The notes: a model not told the origin generated them from the letters alone. 64,000 nt of DNA from Caballeronia glathei (GCF_000698595.1 NZ_JFHC01000031.1:1-64000), one strand, 5' to 3'; positions 27,479-35,956 are shown, counted from the first letter of the stretch. Numbers and translations are program-made.

Positions 27479-27723
27479 TCAAAGAACTGGCGGAATCAGC
27501 ACCAAAGATGGCACCGCATTGGCACCATCACTGAACGACCTACTTTTCGCCGCTGCCGTCGCGCCGTGAACCAACTCGTAATGCGCATCCTTGCCGCTGC
27601 GCGGGGGCGGAAAATGCTCGCCCTCGCCTTCGACTTCGAAGCCGGAGCCGCCGTCGCCTTCTTTCACCACGTTGTAGATGCCAGACGTCTGAATCTTCTC
27701 GCCGGGTTGTGCTGTTCGGCCAT
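27479..27723 (-). pseudogene. YjzC-like small protein gene with apparent one-base frameshift
   Basis: The body of the gene encodes PGEKIQTSGIYNVVKEGDGG...FPPPRSGKDAHYELVHGAT, which matches YjzC-family proteins. The natural start, ATG at 27723 with AAGGAG six bases upstream, reads MAEQHNPAR and is in a different frame; one additional G in the CCGG run (about 27703-27706) would give MAEQHNPGEKIQTSG. As written, the frame starting at 27723 stops after about 20 codons. The alternative in-frame ATG at 27760 gives an implausible N-terminus. So either a real frameshift or a sequencing error. It lies at the border where base composition changes. Confidence 0.6.
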
Positions 27724-27760
27724 GTCGCGCTCCTTCGGTGATCTGCCTCCCGTAAGGCAA

Positions 27761-28101
27761 GCATTGTTCCGGCCCAGCTAGCGGTAAATCAGCGAAGCGC
27801 GCCGCGAATGATCACGCGAGGGTACCCCAGCGTGTCTCGTCCTAGGAAGTCTCTTTTTGACCCTTCTGAGACATTCTTCGTACGACCCACTCAAAGGCAG
27901 CTTCCAAGGCGCAGCGGCCCATGTCGATAAGATCACTGGAATTTCCATTTGCCCCATATTGAGGTTAAGGCATCGAAGTGGCCGCTTCGTTATACTCTTA
28001 CCGATAGGGAGAGCCGAATCGAAGGCGCAGAAAGCAGAGTGGCTATCTTTAGGACCGCCGCGAAAATTCGCAACCCATCCTCTACAGCACTTGGGACAGA
28101 A
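27761..28101. other. Left border of the accessory region; no gene seen
   Basis: 341 bases in which GC content falls from the chromosomal level to the AT-richer island. A near-perfect 16-base palindrome, CGAAGTGGCCGCTTCG (27974-27989), sits directly before TATACT (27991-27996), a possible -10 box for the plus-strand ATPase gene; no good -35 is evident. A long open frame on the minus strand here is a shadow. No tRNA or integrase remnant recognised. Confidence 0.4.
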
Positions 28102-30228
28102 ATGACGCTTGATATCCGGGGCAGCATAAAGAACACCAAACTCAGTTCTAATCCATATGTCGTTTTCGAAGAGCTGATCTCCAACGCCATCGATTCCTTT
28201 CTCATACGAAAGCATGTAGACGCCTCGGCGGAAGATATGCGTGTTGAGATCGAGGTTGAGTTCAATTGGGAAGATCTCCTTGACGCTAAAGAAGACATGA
28301 CAGTGTTTTGCAAGGACAATGGATGCGGCCTCGGCGACGATCAGCTTAAGGCGTTCTTGACGAAAGACACATCTTATAAAGACGATCTTTCCATCTCCGG
28401 GATTGGCAGCTGCAAAGGCGCAGGTCGCATACAATTTTTCCATCATTTTTCCGGCCTCGCCATCAATAGCACATACCGGAAAGGCGGCAAGTTTATTAGG
28501 CGAGAAATGCATTACTCGGAGCCGGCGAAGCAAATTGACGCCGAAAATTTTAGTAGTAGCTCCGGAAATGAGAGTGAAATCGGAACGACAATTCTGCTCA
28601 AAGGCTTCAAGGAAGCCGTGCGAGGCCGAATCGCACAAGGGCAACCACTAAGCGCCCTCTTCTCGGCGTCGGTTTTGAAAAAGCAAATGTTGATCGCGTT
28701 CCTTCAACGACTGGTCGGTCTCGATCGCCGTCTGGGCAATTTCAAAATCACGTTCGTCACACGCCATTGGAAGGATGGCGAACGAAGCGATTCGCTAACA
28801 CGTTCTGATTTGCCAGCGGTTACGGCAAAGCGCGAAGTCAAAGTCGAGGAACGCGATCCGGATACGGGTGACGGTCTCGGTACTTACCAACACTTCACGC
28901 TGTACCACTATCAACTTAACGCTAGCGAGTATGGGCTTCCAAGAAACGCGATCGCATTTTGTGCAAAGTCGTCACCGGTAAAGGACATTACGCAGCGCTA
29001 TCTACGGACCCGAGCTCAACAAAATAACCCTGTAGATGGATCGCATCACATCGTCCTTATTGAGAGCGACTATCTGGATCAGCGCGTGAACGAGCAACGC
29101 GATGACTTCGAAAACATTCCAGCCGAAATCTCTATCGGCGATCTATTTTCCGGCGAAAAGCTGTCCTACGCCACGATCTATGATGCTATCGATCCTGTGA
29201 TCGAAGAGATGGTGGTCCCCGCGAACTGGAACAAAGACGATGTACTCCGGGATATAACCAACCAATTTGGCATAAGCGAGGCTATGCTCCAAGATACATC
29301 AACCCGCATTGTTTACGGCGAAACACCACAGGCGGTCGCCGAGCGTGTGTTGAAAAAATATCAGGAGCGAGTGGTTGACGAAACCGCCGCTATTTACAAC
29401 CTAAAAGAGGAAATCATTAAGGCGGAGCCGGATTCCGAGGAATTTCGGGCATTGATTAATGATTTGGCGTGGAAATACACGTCTTCGTTAAAAAACTTCG
29501 ATATGGCGAATTTATCCCAGCTTATCGTTCGCCGGGCCGCTATCGTCCAAATTTTAGACTTGGCATGCAACGAAAAGCTTGCAATGCAGACTGTAAGCAA
29601 TGGAGCTCGTCGCAAGAATGAGCAGATCATTCACAACATATTCTTTCCGATGCGTAAGGATAGCTCGGAGGTCGATGATCACGATATTTGGCTACTAAGC
29701 GAGGAGTACCATTATTACGACTATATAGCATCAGACGTTCCTCTTGCGAATATCGCTTGGAATGGGGGTGAAAAAATATTTGAACGCGATATTGATGTTG
29801 AAATAAAAAAGATTTTAGAAAAGCGTGCTTCAGCAAATAGCGGAAAGCGTCCAGACATAGCAATTTTCAGCAAGGAGGGGTCGGCGATAATCATTGAATT
29901 CAAGGCGCCTGGAGTGCATTTGGATGACTATGTGGGTGATCTTGCGGAATACTCTCATCTGTTGGCCGCAAAGTCCGGTGGAAAGTTAAAGAAAATATAC
30001 GGTTATCTCATAGGCGATACTGTAAATGCCCTGCGCTTATCTGGATGGACACCATTTCCGCTTGGGAATGGATATTTTCGATCGGACGCGCTTCTGGATC
30101 CGAAAACCCGATACCCGCTCGGCGAAACTTATTTCGAAATACTTTACTTCAGCGATGTAATCGAGCGGGCGAAGAAGAGAATTGGCATCTATCAAAATAA
30201 GCTCCAATTAAAGTTAGACCCACACTGA
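28102..30228 (+). CDS. GHKL-type ATPase with C-terminal PD-(D/E)XK-like nuclease domain; candidate defence protein
   Basis: A 708-residue protein. The N-terminus has Bergerat-fold motifs: EELISNAIDSF (about 23-33, Mg/ATP-binding Asn), DNGCGLGDDQ (about 72-81) and GIGSCKGAGRIQFFHHF (about 100-116). A long alpha/beta middle region follows with no family I recognise. Near 583-601, RPDIAIFSKEG then AIIIEFKAPG gives a D...ExK arrangement typical of restriction-endonuclease-like nucleases. Family knowledge: MORC/MutL/Hsp90-like ATPases fused to nucleases occur in prokaryotic restriction and anti-phage loci. It is AT-rich relative to the chromosome and alone on its strand, facing the AlbA-RRM gene. 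The start at 28102 is chosen because the conserved domain begins there; an earlier in-frame ATG exists at 27949. Defence is inference. Confidence 0.8.
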   Translation: MTLDIRGSIKNTKLSSNPYVVFEELISNAIDSFLIRKHVDASAEDMRVEIEVEFNWEDLLDAKEDMTVFCKDNGCGLGDDQLKAFLTKDTSYKDDLSISGIGSCKGAGRIQFFHHFSGLAINSTYRKGGKFIRREMHYSEPAKQIDAENFSSSSGNESEIGTTILLKGFKEAVRGRIAQGQPLSALFSASVLKKQMLIAFLQRLVGLDRRLGNFKITFVTRHWKDGERSDSLTRSDLPAVTAKREVKVEERDPDTGDGLGTYQHFTLYHYQLNASEYGLPRNAIAFCAKSSPVKDITQRYLRTRAQQNNPVDGSHHIVLIESDYLDQRVNEQRDDFENIPAEISIGDLFSGEKLSYATIYDAIDPVIEEMVVPANWNKDDVLRDITNQFGISEAMLQDTSTRIVYGETPQAVAERVLKKYQERVVDETAAIYNLKEEIIKAEPDSEEFRALINDLAWKYTSSLKNFDMANLSQLIVRRAAIVQILDLACNEKLAMQTVSNGARRKNEQIIHNIFFPMRKDSSEVDDHDIWLLSEEYHYYDYIASDVPLANIAWNGGEKIFERDIDVEIKKILEKRASANSGKRPDIAIFSKEGSAIIIEFKAPGVHLDDYVGDLAEYSHLLAAKSGGKLKKIYGYLIGDTVNALRLSGWTPFPLGNGYFRSDALLDPKTRYPLGETYFEILYFSDVIERAKKRIGIYQNKLQLKLDPH

Positions 30229-30605
30229 AGTCGTCGTTGGACGGCTTCCCACACGAAACGGACGTCTAAACGTCCAAACGACGATACGGGCGAGTGATGC
30301 TTCTTGGGCGAATCTTGCCGATCGTCGCGCGATCGGCAGGAGCCTTCCTACGAGCGGCAGCACGCGACCCACTTCGGCCCGTCCACCCAGCGCGTCCTCA
30401 ACGACGGCTTCCAACGTACAACGGCCGTCTGCCGATTCGCATGGGAAGTCGGGTGTTCGGCCAAAACGCACGGTCGACTCGCACACCCGCTCCTTATGCA
30501 AAGTGAAGTCGCGGAAAAGGGTTGCATCCGTTGGTTTCCTTCAACGAACGCACTCCGCGCTTCGGAAAGACCGCAATCTTCACCACTAAATGGCGAACTA
30601 ACGCT
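30229..30605. other. Convergent intergenic region with two hairpins
   Basis: Lies between the stops of two convergent genes. GTCGTTGGACG (30233-30243) pairs with CGTCCAAACGAC (30271-30282) just after the ATPase stop, and TGCCGATCG / CGATCGGCA (30316-30324 / 30330-30338) forms a perfect 9-base hairpin. Neither has a T tract. The rest resembles degraded GC-rich sequence; no gene supported. Confidence 0.4.
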
Positions 30606-32660
30606 CTAACGCTTCCACGCCAGCCGCAAACTTCGTCCCTTAATGTCCTTACCGCGCAACGCTTCCATTGCCTGCACAGCCTGCGTCCGATCAAGCATCT
30701 TCACGAAGGCGTACCCCCTATTTTTCCCTGTAACGTAGTCCGTTTGCATATCAATCGCAGTCACTTCGCCGAATGGTTCGAATAAGGCTCGTATTTCGTC
30801 GATGGTCACCGCATAACCAAGGTTTCCAATGTGGAGGGCCTCCGCACCTCCGATTCGGAGATCGGTCGGCGCTTTAGAAAAAAGAGGCAAGGGCTCTTCT
30901 GCCTTCTCCTTCGGTGCAGTGCGCGGCGGCGGCGGTGGCGGTGGCGAGCCGGCTTGCCACATTTTTGTCAGGCTTCCTGTTACCTTTCCGTCCGCGGTCA
31001 ACAGCTCTAAATCTACAAGTAGCCTCCTCATCCGCTTCGTCGTGCTCTTATAGGCATTATTGGCGGGCAGCGCGTCGAGCGTCTCTTGCAGAAAAGTTGT
31101 GTCCACAACCTGCACCGGCACAACATGCCTCAGTGCTCCATAAAGTTCCGCAAGCATTGCCTCAACCTCATGCGGATCCCGGATACGAAGCCGCGGAATT
31201 TCGCGCCGCCCGAGTCCCCGTTTCTTTCCGCCCGTTCCAGCGTTCACGATCAACCCCTTTCCTGCAAGTTGCTCGTAAAGAATTCGGTACAGATCCCAGT
31301 CATGCAGATCGAGCGAATCGTATATCTGCTGAGGCGACATTAGGTCACCGCTCTTCCCCGCCAGCAACACTAGCATCTCCTCACGAGACAGCTTCAGTGG
31401 CTGATATCCAATGAGCCACGCTTGATCAGCGGAGGAAAAGACCGACTTATGAAACAATGTAATCGCGAACTTCCCAGGATCGGAGGCGAGATTCGGCGAA
31501 ACAAGATCGGCGTCTTTTATCAACCGAAAAATTCGACGCATTCCCTCGCCCATTTCCCGAACATACCCAATCTCGCGCAGACCTCTCGCGACATGGACAT
31601 TGCGCGATTCGTGCAATCCCTGCTGCCTCTTCAGATCGTCAACGCTTATTGTTGACAGCAACGAGCCGGGGGAGTGGATTTCCATTCGATCGTCGAAAAT
31701 CAGGATTTCGATATTCTTGCCCTCGATACTATAATCACGATGAGTAATTGCGTTGATTAACGCCTCTCTACACGCGTCTTCGGGGTACATAATGCGCTGT
31801 CTAAAAAGTGCGTCATCGGTCAGCTTTGTTCCGACCAAATGAGGTCTGAGTTGCTCCCATGCCTGAGTAAGAAGCTGGAGGATGTTACCAGTGACGGTCT
31901 CGTCAGTAGCCACGTTATAGTCTCGCCCCGTGCCGAGTTCTGTTCCGCGGATGCGGACAACTCTCACTTGACAACGGGGATGCCATCTTTCAACGTCTTT
32001 GGCGAATAATAGGAGCGCTGCACGGCGTAAGCGCAGAATACCCAGACCGTACTCCGCCAACCCGAGATACTGTAAGCAACGTTCGGGCGACATGCGCGCG
32101 GTATTTTCCGAGACTGCAGCAACGAGAGTTAGGTCCAGATCCGTAACTAACGCGCCATCTACAAATTCGCGATCGTACTGTCTAGATAGCTGTTCCTGTC
32201 TTTCGAACTGCAGCCGGGCGGCCGAAACGGGTACGGACTCTAGATCACGTCTCTGGAGACAGCGGCCATCGCTTGTTTGGTGTATTCCTCGCGTGCTTTT
32301 ATCGATATAGAAATACAATATTGATTTTTCATCAATCGTGATTCTCGTCCCATATGGAGAGGGGAGAGGGGTGTCTTTATGCACCCCAGTTACCGGGGCC
32401 TTTAGTAACACATCGACCTGTTGCTCGGAATAGGAAATTCCGGTTACGGTACCGTCGTCTTCCACACCGACGAGTAGCTCCCCGCCATCAGCATTTGCGA
32501 ATGCCACCAGCGTTTCGGAAATATCCTTGGAAACCGAACTCAAGTCCCGTGGCTTCTTGTTACCAGGTTCGCCATGCAAAGCGCTTTTGAATTCGCGAAA
32601 CTGGCTTTCACGAAGTTCTATTGTTTTCTGAATTCTGTCTTTTAAAGCTAACGCATCCAT
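30606..32660 (-). CDS. Schlafen/AlbA_2 - HATPase_c_4 - winged-helix protein with C-terminal RNA-recognition motif
   Basis: 684 residues. An AlbA_2 (Schlafen-type) domain covers about 15-140 (ESQFREFKSAL, FANADGGELLVGVEDDG). A C-terminal RecG-like HATPase_c_4 segment is near 310-420 (EDACREALINAITHRDYS, RMEIHSPG). Winged-helix-like regions follow, then a poly-Pro linker and, from about 608 to the end, an RRM: RNP2-like LHIGNLGY and RNP1-like GKNRGYAFVKM, ending in GRSLRLAW. AlbA_2-HATPase_c_4 proteins are usually annotated as putative transcriptional regulators or defence factors; an RRM on the end is unusual. The start is set at the ATG at 32660, with a GTG at 32705 possible. Role inferred as nucleic-acid sensing. 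Confidence 0.85.
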   Translation of the reverse strand: MDALALKDRIQKTIELRESQFREFKSALHGEPGNKKPRDLSSVSKDISETLVAFANADGGELLVGVEDDGTVTGISYSEQQVDVLLKAPVTGVHKDTPLPSPYGTRITIDEKSILYFYIDKSTRGIHQTSDGRCLQRRDLESVPVSAARLQFERQEQLSRQYDREFVDGALVTDLDLTLVAAVSENTARMSPERCLQYLGLAEYGLGILRLRRAALLLFAKDVERWHPRCQVRVVRIRGTELGTGRDYNVATDETVTGNILQLLTQAWEQLRPHLVGTKLTDDALFRQRIMYPEDACREALINAITHRDYSIEGKNIEILIFDDRMEIHSPGSLLSTISVDDLKRQQGLHESRNVHVARGLREIGYVREMGEGMRRIFRLIKDADLVSPNLASDPGKFAITLFHKSVFSSADQAWLIGYQPLKLSREEMLVLLAGKSGDLMSPQQIYDSLDLHDWDLYRILYEQLAGKGLIVNAGTGGKKRGLGRREIPRLRIRDPHEVEAMLAELYGALRHVVPVQVVDTTFLQETLDALPANNAYKSTTKRMRRLLVDLELLTADGKVTGSLTKMWQAGSPPPPPPPRTAPKEKAEEPLPLFSKAPTDLRIGGAEALHIGNLGYAVTIDEIRALFEPFGEVTAIDMQTDYVTGKNRGYAFVKMLDRTQAVQAMEALRGKDIKGRSLRLAWKR

Positions 32661-33093
32661 AACGCCCCCGTGCGAATCTGATTGATCAATTTTGGCGAAG
32701 GGCACATGGTGCTATGTTTCCGAATGCGTTGCAACTGCAGGATGGCGTGAGATCCAACGGGCGTAGTGGTACGACTTCAGCCCTCGTCATTTTCTCGGAG
32801 CAGCCCGCCGATGGACTACCGCAATGGGACAGAATGTAATCGAACGCGATGACCGACGACACGACGAAGGAATAGATGCGGCGAACGTCCGTTGTCCGAG
32901 TGGAACCGACGCTGGAGCGTCTTTTCTGGCGCGCGGGCGAGTGGCCACAGTTGGCCGAGCCCGGACCGACGCTGGCCCAGCGACATCCGACAAGTATCGC
33001 TAATGGCAGCGTGAGGTGACCATCCCGCGGCAAACAAGTGTTCGAATCGGTACGAAGAAGCGAGGCACCTTCATGCTGGGCGTCCTGGCAGAT
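32661..33093. other. Gap between the AlbA-RRM gene and the HNH endonuclease gene
   Basis: 433 bases; should hold the AlbA-RRM promoter. A small hairpin GACGC-TGGA-GCGTC followed by TTTT is at 32908-32925 (plus strand). Open frames here have poor codon use and no ribosome-binding site; none is called. Confidence 0.35.
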
Positions 33094-34023
33094 CTATGCC
33101 CGGAATATATTCTGACGATGAAATTCCATGAAAACTTCTTGCTCTGCTCGAAGAATTTTCGCTGTCAAATTCGCCTGCAAATGCCATGAAGAGACGACCG
33201 TCGCCGCCAGATGAGTCGACACCAACAACGTCCCGTTGCTAGAAAATGAAATAAAGCCACGGTCAAACAGGTGATCAACATGAGGCGACAACAACAGTCC
33301 GTTGTTACCATCCAGCTTTTCCTCATCAGTCGAGAGATACCACGGCTTGATGTGACTGGCACGGAGATGCTGACGATCGACGACGCCCGCGACCCTACAT
33401 CCATCCTCGACCAGTTCGACACGGGAGCGGAAAAGACCTTGGCCGCGGCGCGCTTTGATTAGCTGTAACTTTTCCGTCTCCGGAATATCAATGCGTTTTT
33501 TGACGTCGGATTCTTCCTTCTCGTTAAGGCCTTCTAGAGACGCATTGACCGCGCTTTGCATGAGTAAGGAAAATTCGTCGCCGATCAAAGCCCCCAGCGC
33601 AAGCGCCATGACCTCCGGCAGTTCAGTCAGGTATACCGCCTGGTTTCCGTTCCCATTGGCTTGCAGTGGCGAGTAGCGCTCTGGCAAAAGCGGTTGCAGG
33701 ATCGCCATATGGTCCGCGGGCCGCACAGCCTTCTCCAACGGTTGATAATCGACTTCGACATACCAGCCTTCGTTCGACCACTCCGCGCCAGCAGTTCCGA
33801 ACGCGGTCGGCTTGGGAGAGGTTGCTGCCGGAGCTTGGACTATACCGAGAGCTTTAAGCTTCGTATCGGCGAACGACATGATCACATCACCGACGCTAAC
33901 CTGTGTCATCGTGTCGTAAAAATGATTCCGGCTGCCGTCGCTCTTTTTTTTCGGAGACCAGAGGTACCCGCCGCTTACTTCGTGCTTATACGTTTGATTT
34001 TGATTGACCCACCAATATCGCAT
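33094..34023 (-). CDS. EVE-like/HNH endonuclease, probable modification-dependent restriction enzyme
   Basis: 309 residues. The N-terminal 140 residues look like an EVE/PUA-type modified-base reader: RYWWVNQNQTY at the start and the VSVGDVIMSFAD turn. The C-terminal domain is HNH_2-like: LRASHIKPW, then NNGLLLSPHVDHLFDRGFISF supplies the Asn and second His of the nuclease site (about 219-262). Family knowledge: EVE-HNH proteins include type IV enzymes cutting DNA with modified cytosine. No methyltransferase is adjacent, which fits a modification-dependent enzyme. It is on the same strand as the AlbA-RRM gene. Target base unknown. Confidence 0.82.
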   Translation of the reverse strand: MRYWWVNQNQTYKHEVSGGYLWSPKKKSDGSRNHFYDTMTQVSVGDVIMSFADTKLKALGIVQAPAATSPKPTAFGTAGAEWSNEGWYVEVDYQPLEKAVRPADHMAILQPLLPERYSPLQANGNGNQAVYLTELPEVMALALGALIGDEFSLLMQSAVNASLEGLNEKEESDVKKRIDIPETEKLQLIKARRGQGLFRSRVELVEDGCRVAGVVDRQHLRASHIKPWYLSTDEEKLDGNNGLLLSPHVDHLFDRGFISFSSNGTLLVSTHLAATVVSSWHLQANLTAKILRAEQEVFMEFHRQNIFRA

Positions 34024-34366
34024 GCCGTTTTTTTCATCTCAGTGCAGCGTCAATGCTGTAAGCGCATGGGACAGCGCCGTGCAAGAGCCGTCGTTCAAGT
34101 CATTGATTCTTCGTGCCGCGATTGTACCTTCTCGTACGCAAGTCTCGAGCGAAAAAATGGAGCCAAAAGCCTTATGACACAAGGCTGAACGTGATTTATC
34201 CAACTATACTGAAGAGTTACATCTACGGAACGCGCTATTGCAGAGGGGGCAAAGAGCCGTTGGAAAAGACGCGGTATTTCATTGGCTTCCCTACCGTGAG
34301 TCATATTTTACTTTCAACGGAGATGACGTTCCTACACGAATGATCCATGCTGGGGAGGAAGCTATC
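34024..34366. other. Divergent promoter region, no gene seen
   Basis: 343 bases between the start codons of the HNH endonuclease (leftward) and the small membrane protein (rightward). It must contain both promoters; none matches consensus well enough to place. In-frame extensions of the rightward ORF upstream of 34367 lack ribosome-binding sites. Confidence 0.4.
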
Positions 34367-34810
34367 GTGTCCCTCGATACCATGTCGTTCATCCTTGGAG
34401 GCATCCTTGTAGCTGCGGGCCTTTTTGGTGGCGGGCTAGAGATAAAGGAATTGAAGCTTCCGCAGATCGGCATCGCTGCTCGCTACCTCTCGGTAGGCGT
34501 AGGTGTCTGCTTCGTCGTGCTTGCGATTTACGTCAAATCTCCGCAGTTGTTTAGCGAAAAAGAATCGAAAGTAACATTCCAAGAACCTATGCAAGGAGAT
34601 TTGCGGTTGGACGCCTGCCTTGAGTGGGGGAAAAAATGTGGTGAGCCCGCAGCTACTGCGTGGTGCAAGACACATGGTATGTCTCGCGCTTCGGACTACC
34701 GGCAGGAAAACGTTGGCAATCAAAATGTCAGAACCCGTCTCATAAGTACAAGTCAAGTGTGCTCCGAAGCGTTCTGCGCGTCGTTTGCTTACATCGTCTG
34801 CGAAAAATGA
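34367..34810 (+). CDS. Two-helix membrane protein with C-terminal Cys-rich domain
   Basis: 147 residues from a GTG preceded by GGGGAGGAAGCTATC; upstream ATGs lack such a site. Two hydrophobic helices (SFILGGILVAAGLFGGGL and YLSVGVGVCFVVLAIYV) precede a soluble domain with a spaced Cys pattern: LDACLEWGKKCGEPAATAWC, then CSEAFCASFAYIVC. I recall the CxxWxxxCGxPAAxxxC pattern from small uncharacterised domains in diverse bacterial proteins; I cannot assign a function. The Cys residues could form disulfides if exported. AT-rich, in the accessory cluster; a membrane effector of the neighbouring defence genes is only a guess. Confidence 0.7.
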   Translation: MSLDTMSFILGGILVAAGLFGGGLEIKELKLPQIGIAARYLSVGVGVCFVVLAIYVKSPQLFSEKESKVTFQEPMQGDLRLDACLEWGKKCGEPAATAWCKTHGMSRASDYRQENVGNQNVRTRLISTSQVCSEAFCASFAYIVCEK

Positions 34811-35001
34811 GTTATCTGTCCGAGTTCCCTTCGACGTTTCCGCTACCCCGGGAAGCCGTCGTCTGAGTGACCGGCCAGTTGATTGCGCCAACGGCGGCTT
34901 CTGGCCCGGGTGCCGTCGATCAGGACATCTCGAATTGGGGCGCCATACTAAGTCATCGGCCGAGTTCGAGCGTAAAGCTTCCGGTTTCGTTTGCTATCGG
35001 T

Positions 35002-35793
35002 TTAGAACAATCCGGCTGGTTCCCGCGCGTCGTTCCAACTGAAGATGATCACCTCCTTGCGCGCAGCCTCGCGGCCGCCGCCGCCCACGGTGTATTTGAT
35101 GTCGATGGTCTCGATGTGGAATCCCTCGAAGGCTCGTCGAATATCTGGATGGTCGTTGAGGCTCACGATCGCCCTGCCCTTCAAAGCGCGCAGGCGCGCT
35201 GCCATCTCGACGTACTCTGCATAGTCGAACGGCACGCCGTACCCTTCCGTCTCCCAATACGGCGGGTCCAAATAAAACAGCGTATGCGGACGATCGTAGC
35301 GGTCGATGCAGGCCTTCCAGTCCAGACGCTCGATGAACGTCGCCGCCAACCGGAGGTGGGCCGCGGAGAGTGTTTCTTCTAGACGCAAGAGGTTAAGACC
35401 GGGTGGCGTTGTCGTCGCCGTACCAAATGTCTGCCCCTCGACCTTCCCGCCAAAGCAGTTGTGCTGCAGATAATAGAACCGCGCGGCGCGCTGAATATCG
35501 GTCAGCGTTTCGGGGCGCGTGTCCTGCAGCCACTTAAAAACCTGCCGGCTCGTCAGTGCCCATTTGAACTGGCGCACGAATTCCTCGAGGTGGTGCTGCA
35601 CCACCCGGTAAAGATTCACCAGCTCGCCGTTAATATCGTTGATCACCTCGACTGCTGCCGGCGGACGCAGGAAATACAGCGCGGCCCCGCCCGCGAACAC
35701 TTCGACATAGCACTCGTGTCTCGGAAAGCGCGGAATTAGATGGTCTGCGAGACGGCGCTTTCCGCCGATCCAGGGAATGATTGGGGTTGCCAT
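35002..35793 (-). CDS. DNA N6-adenine methyltransferase (Dam/D12 class)
   Basis: 263 residues. It has the D12-class motifs: PWIGGKRRLADHLIPRFP at the N-terminus (SAM-binding entry), EVFAGGAALYFLRPP (motif I-like), and catalytic DPPYWETEGYG (motif IV) near 190-200. The ATG at 35793 is taken because MATPIIPWIGG is the conserved start. Such orphan methylases are common in prophages, where they protect phage DNA from restriction or alter regulation. It is the last recognisable phage gene on the left, downstream of the lysis genes. No cognate endonuclease is adjacent. Confidence 0.9.
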   Translation of the reverse strand: MATPIIPWIGGKRRLADHLIPRFPRHECYVEVFAGGAALYFLRPPAAVEVINDINGELVNLYRVVQHHLEEFVRQFKWALTSRQVFKWLQDTRPETLTDIQRAARFYYLQHNCFGGKVEGQTFGTATTTPPGLNLLRLEETLSAAHLRLAATFIERLDWKACIDRYDRPHTLFYLDPPYWETEGYGVPFDYAEYVEMAARLRALKGRAIVSLNDHPDIRRAFEGFHIETIDIKYTVGGGGREAARKEVIIFSWNDAREPAGLF

Positions 35794-35835
35794 AAGTGGA
35801 TTGCCTTTTCTGGAATTGCGATAGAATTCGGCCCG

Positions 35836-35847
35836 CCTACCGGTAGG
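35836..35847. promoter_or_regulatory. 12-base palindrome upstream of the methylase gene
   Basis: CCTACCGGTAGG, perfect dyad, 43 bases upstream of the methylase start. Could be an operator; no regulator assigned. Confidence 0.3.
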
Positions 35848-35888
35848 TGGCAGGGCCTTGGCTAATTCACTGGCTGCTTCAGTGGAAA

Positions 35889-35935
35889 GGCGACGCCGGG
35901 CATGCTCCAACATGCTCGGCGTCGCCCTGTCTTTT
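35889..35935 (+). terminator. Strong hairpin between the methylase and the rightward small gene
   Basis: Sixteen-base arms GGCGACGCCGGGCATG (35889-35904) and CATGCTCGGCGTCGCC (35911-35926), one mismatch, then CTGTCTTTT on the plus strand. It may stop plus-strand read-through or act as a bidirectional terminator. Confidence 0.5.
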
Positions 35936-35956
35936 CCCGCGCCGCGAAGCACGGTC

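Noticed and set aside
27391..27498. Short minus-strand open frame ending RIEQIKYSTALPVRPPLVD
   Set aside because: It looks like a possible 3' remnant of a displaced gene, but it is too short and unrecognised to call.
27286..28101. tRNA gene or integrase as the attachment site
   Set aside because: Looked for both at the left border; no tRNA fold, T-loop sequence or integrase coding remnant could be recognised.
27778..28644. 288-codon minus-strand frame at the island border
   Set aside because: It overlaps the ATPase motifs of the plus-strand gene and matches nothing I recognise.
30233..30282. Hairpin after the ATPase gene as a terminator
   Set aside because: The stem has a bulge, the loop is long and no T tract follows.
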